Assembly (NCBI GenBank): GCA_025602915.1
Contig: JAHLJZ010000057.1
Span: forward strand, 62,001-126,000
DNA: 64,000 nucleotides
Direction: 5' to 3'
Origin: Paraphysoderma sedebokerense
Taxonomy: Eukaryota > Blastocladiomycota > Physodermatomycetes > Physodermatales > Physodermataceae
Shown one piece after another: positions 60,401-64,000 of this stretch. A program made the translations under genes and the position numbers. How positions within the stretch are numbered: position 1 is the stretch's first letter; every line of letters starts with the position of its first letter. The notes under the pieces are model-generated. The model was not told the DNA's origin, did no database searches, and worked only from the letters and a program-made list of their open reading frames with translations.

Positions 60401-63400
60401 AGTTACTCCATCGTCTTGGGCTTCCGACACATTTGACTCTACAATACATCATCAACCAATGCTCACTGGCCACTACTGCATCTGAAACTCGACTTTCGTT
60501 GTTGCAATACTTTTCAAACAATTTTGAACACTACAGGTGTCAATATGATCCGTATCGAATCACAGTCCCTTTTTTGCCCACCCAAGATGGAAGGTTGGCT
60601 CTCCCTAAGGACATATTTGTCGAGGAAGAGGTCAAGTTACTGGGATTTAATGTTTTATTGAAGGATTTGAAAGATAAAAAGGAATTATTAGGGGTTAGAG
60701 ATCATCCTAGTGGAAAGGAGCTGGTGGATACATTACGTCAGAAGCCTCCAAGTTTAAAAGAAGCTGTAGCAGTATTCTCATATTTAACTGGGCTCCAGAA
60801 GGGTATGTTTTATGATTTCCTTCTTCCAGACAGCAGTTAATGAATCATTCTAATTATGTAATTCTCCCTCATTGTAGAATTCTCAAGAACCGATTTTTCC
60901 GTTCTTCGTGACTTAAAGTTTATACCGATCGTTACGAAAGCTTCAGAAGAAAAATATCATTATTCGGAACCGGGACGAGTTTATTTCTCAAATAATTCAA
61001 ACAGGTACTCAAACAAGTCCTTGCTTTTTACAGTTTTCAGGCCTCTAACAAATCATGGTTACGTTAGTTCCCACTTGCCGCCTGACTTATTCGAGTATAT
61101 TGATTTCGGACTTCCAGCCAACAATTTTCTCCGAGCATGTGGCGTGAAAGACGAGCCTTCTCCTATTGAATTGGCGCAATTAGTACTTGAAGATCCGCGG
61201 CGATTTTTCGAATACGGGGTTGATCGGTATATCGCTATATTAAACCAATTGGCTGCCCATTGGGAAGTTATTAGATACAGCAGCGGATTGGTTAGTAAAA
61301 TGAAGAAAACTAAATGGGTGATCGGTTTGAAAGTAGAAAGTCAGAATAAAGTGAAGGATGTTGAAACGCTTGCGGAGAAGGGTGAGGCCGAAAAAATAGA
61401 TGAAGGAGAGTTGGCGAAGGAAAAGACTCTTGCGAATTGCGAGCTGGCTATTCCTGGAGATGTGTATTTAATTGATGGTGTGTTCTCTGTGTTCACTGAT
61501 TCGTCATTGAATTATTTTTGTCTTTCCGTTTACTAACTGGTAGAGTCATTTTAGACCCCCTTCTTCAATCTATATTTTGTCCATTATCCTGCCCGTTAGA
61601 ACCCACCTTAGAAAAGATGTACGAAGCCCTGGGAGCCCGGTGGCTCTCAAGAATGGTCACATCGAAGTATAAACTTCACGGAACACCTATGCAGACATCA
61701 CAATCTAAACGACTTCAAGCTCTCATACACCAACGTGGACCCTTGTTAATTTACGATAACAATTCATTGAACAATAACGTCAAATCGAACGCTCAATCCA
61801 CCATCGATTCATTAAGATGTCTACAAGCCGATGGGATTGAGATTCTTCGCGAATTTAACAAATCAGTTCACAAACAACCTATTTCAGCTTGTGTAACTGA
61901 GGAGAGTTCTGGTCGTTGGGGTAGAAAAAGTGGGTATTTATTGATAGTAACGAAAGGCGAAGTTGACTTCTTCGATGTCGCTAGAGGATTGAGTGATTTG
62001 TTGTTTAAGAGGCCAAAATTGAATGATGCGCTGCTTTTGAGTACGATGTTAAGTACATCCCTGGATAACTTGCGGAGAAAAGGTTTGTTTAACATTGTCG
62101 CGGGTCTCGAACATCGCTGCTGTGTACTCACGATTCTTACTTGACAGGATTTCCTGTCGACAGAATTTTGAATATTGCCCCTCAGTTGAAGAAAGCAACA
62201 CCGCCAGCCTCACCCTCATCTCAATCACCATCTCTGCAGCGAAAATTACCGGAATTACCGTCCCCGCCAGATAATTCCAAAGACGGTTTCCAAATGTCAC
62301 AAGAACTAGCGGCCTTTAAAGAGCTGAAAGAAATGTTTCCGGACGTGGATTCCAATTTTCTGCGTGGGCTTATACAAAAGGAAAAGGACAATCCTGTTAT
62401 GAATGTTTCTAATCAGTTGTTAGATATGAAGTATCCTGTTGAGTCCAATCGAGAGGAGTCCCCAACGAAGTCGGAATTAGGACAAGATAGCTCGTTATCA
62501 AAATCGAATTCAAACTCAACGTTGGCCGAAAAGAAACCGTTACTGGAGAAACAGGAGAGTATTCCAGGCGGATTTTCCTCAGGACCATCATCTGGCGGAG
62601 GTGGCTTCGGAGGTGGTCTATTTGGATCATTATTAAACCAAGTTCAGCGTACCGTGGAGAACGCAGCCAAGCAAGCCGGGATTGACATCGCTCCAACTCA
62701 AACAACGCAACCCAAATCTCCCATTGCAGGCACAGGCCCATCATCTAGCAATGCGCCGCAACAAAGAAAAATCAGTGAAATTGATCCTGCTTTCAATCGC
62801 CATTTAAAATCAGATTTGGATTCTTCCATCCGCTCTTGTCGTCCGAATTCGACATCCTCCATTTCCTCCACCCCCTCTGTCGCCACTCTTGCCAACACGA
62901 CATACTGTGATCTCACCCCAGGGCATGACCTACGACAAATAACTCAAATTGAGGCTGTTTCGGTTTGGCTAGATCCTGCAGTCTCGCCTGCTATCTTAGA
63001 TACTTATCAACTCGGGCTATACAGTTTCATTCGAATGTTAAAAGAGTTGGCGCAGGTATTTGGCGTTCAAAATGACGCTTTGAATTTGTACATGGATGAT
63101 AAAAATGAAACAGTTGCATTCAATCGCGGTCGCACGCTCTATTTTAATGCTGGGTTCTACTTGAAGATGCATTGGGAACAATCTAGAGGAGCGTTCACTC
63201 CGCGAACATCTGATTCTTATACTTATTGGTTCATGGTATGTTTTCTAATTTTGGATTTCCATGCAGCTATGCATTGTACTCACGTTTCATTGTGAATTTG
63301 TTATTTGAATAGGTGTTTGCGCACGAATTGGCGCACAATCATGTAGCGGCGCATGATAGTCAACATGAATTTTACATGAGTAGTTATGCCAGTGTGTATA

Positions 63401-63453
63401 TGGTTAAATTGATGAAGATGTTACTCGAGAAAGGAGTAGAACTTCAGATTTAG
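57455..63453 (+). CDS. GHKL (Hsp90/sacsin-like) ATPase with CUE-like and HExxH segments (copy 2)
   Basis: Second copy of the 1,777-residue protein, with ten exons at the copy 1 positions plus 23,553. N-box, G-box, CUE-like segment and HExxH are all kept. No change was seen in coding or intron sequence, so it is either a very young paralogue or an assembly duplicate. Flanks on both sides are also part of the repeat. Confidence 0.86.
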
Positions 63454-63979
63454 AATTTGTGAACTTTCTGATAACGTACTTTTAATTGTAGAGTATCTCG
63501 TACCGTAGCATGTGAAATTGATGATGATTTGTGTATATACTGTACTTTTATTTAAGCATGAATGGAATTTACTCATTTTCCATGTCAATACGTTCGCATT
63601 CTCATTGACCCAAGTGCTCGCCAATGTTGGAGGGAGCATTCGGACTTAAATCGTCAATCTGAATCTTCCACAATCATTGGAAGAAAAGTAATCCCTCGTT
63701 TATATCGCAGATTGATGTCGTGATTTGGCGCTAGCATGAATTAGACTCGTTGATCCCTGGCAAAAGTGTTGCCTTCCGTTTCAAAAATTCGCACTTATTC
63801 TGGTCACGTGACATTCACGCGGCATCAATGACGTTGGCCGGCATCAACAACGAGGGAGTACCTTTCCAGTTGTCTCCTTGCGTCCGTCCCCTCAGACATC
63901 ACCGCAAACAACTCTGCAGAGAAAACGTACAAAACATACAATCCAAATACAGGAAATACCTCATTCTCCGATAAACGAA
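63454..63979. other. Intergenic (copy 2 of 39901-40426)
   Basis: Same content as the first copy, including the GTCACGTGAC palindrome at 63803-63812. Confidence 0.55.
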
Positions 63980-64000
63980 ATGAATGCGACTGATATCTTT
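63980..64000 (+). CDS. Start of second monooxygenase-like gene, cut by window end
   Basis: First seven codons (MNATDIF) of the FAD/NAD(P)-binding monooxygenase-like gene, identical to 40427-40447. The rest lies outside the window. Whether the copy is complete cannot be told. Confidence 0.7.

Larger units (their letters stand above)
55936..64000. repeat. Direct repeat copy 2, same as 32383-40447, cut by window end
   Basis: Same orientation as copy 1 at a constant +23,553 offset. All predicted protein frames in both copies have the same length and sequence. It continues unchanged to the last base of the window. Confidence 0.97.

Overview
The window is nuclear DNA from a fungus. Genes are split by many short introns (mostly 50-100 bp, GT...AG), intergenic gaps are short, base composition is AT-leaning, and several genes are typically fungal: an ETT1/NRO1-like protein, a DUF3684-type GHKL ATPase, a Kip2/CENP-E-like kinesin and a copia gag relic. 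A VWA8-type AAA protein and an AIRAPL-like prenylated AN1 protein point (inference) to an early-diverging lineage such as Mucoromycota/Glomeromycotina rather than a yeast. Identities come from reading the translations; no database was searched.

Layout, left to right: the 3' part of a UBLCP1-like CTD/proteasome phosphatase (1-1051); an intron-containing tRNA-Val(CAC) (1540-1629); a Timeless/Tof1 fork-protection protein (2085-7478); glutamine-dependent NAD+ synthetase (8054-11129); on the minus strand an AIRAPL-like AN1 zinc-finger protein (11325-12194) and a Rab escort protein (12508-14922); HGH1, the eEF2 chaperone (15786-17406); galactokinase (17758-19950); a Ty1/copia fossil (about 20210-20830); MSH3 (21497-25678); VWA8 on the minus strand (25879-32134); NIF3 (minus) and a 1,777-residue GHKL ATPase (plus) sharing a 241-bp divergent promoter (32447-39900); an FAD-dependent monooxygenase-like protein (40427-42920); an ETT1-like protein (minus, 43074-44695); a kinesin-7-like motor (45219-48414); pyruvate kinase (minus, 49440-51998); and a LEA-2-domain membrane protein (53791-55528). 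These are housekeeping genes with no evident common pathway.

The most striking structure is a long direct repeat. Bases 32383-40447 recur at 55936-64000 with a constant offset of 23,553 bp and no difference that I could see, introns and intergenic DNA included. The second copy runs off the window end. Its left edge lies exactly at the end of the anticodon stem of a tRNA-Val(AAC) gene, so only the 5' half of that tRNA remains. The pattern is what a tandem duplication of a 23.55-kb unit (32383-55935) would give, or an assembly join of the same shape. It duplicates NIF3 and the GHKL ATPase whole and begins a second copy of the monooxygenase gene.

The protein most worth attention is the GHKL ATPase. 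Its ten predicted exons sum to an unbroken frame. It combines an Hsp90/sacsin-like ATP site at the N-terminus, a CUE-like ubiquitin-binding segment near residue 1418, and a C-terminal metallopeptidase-like HExxH motif.
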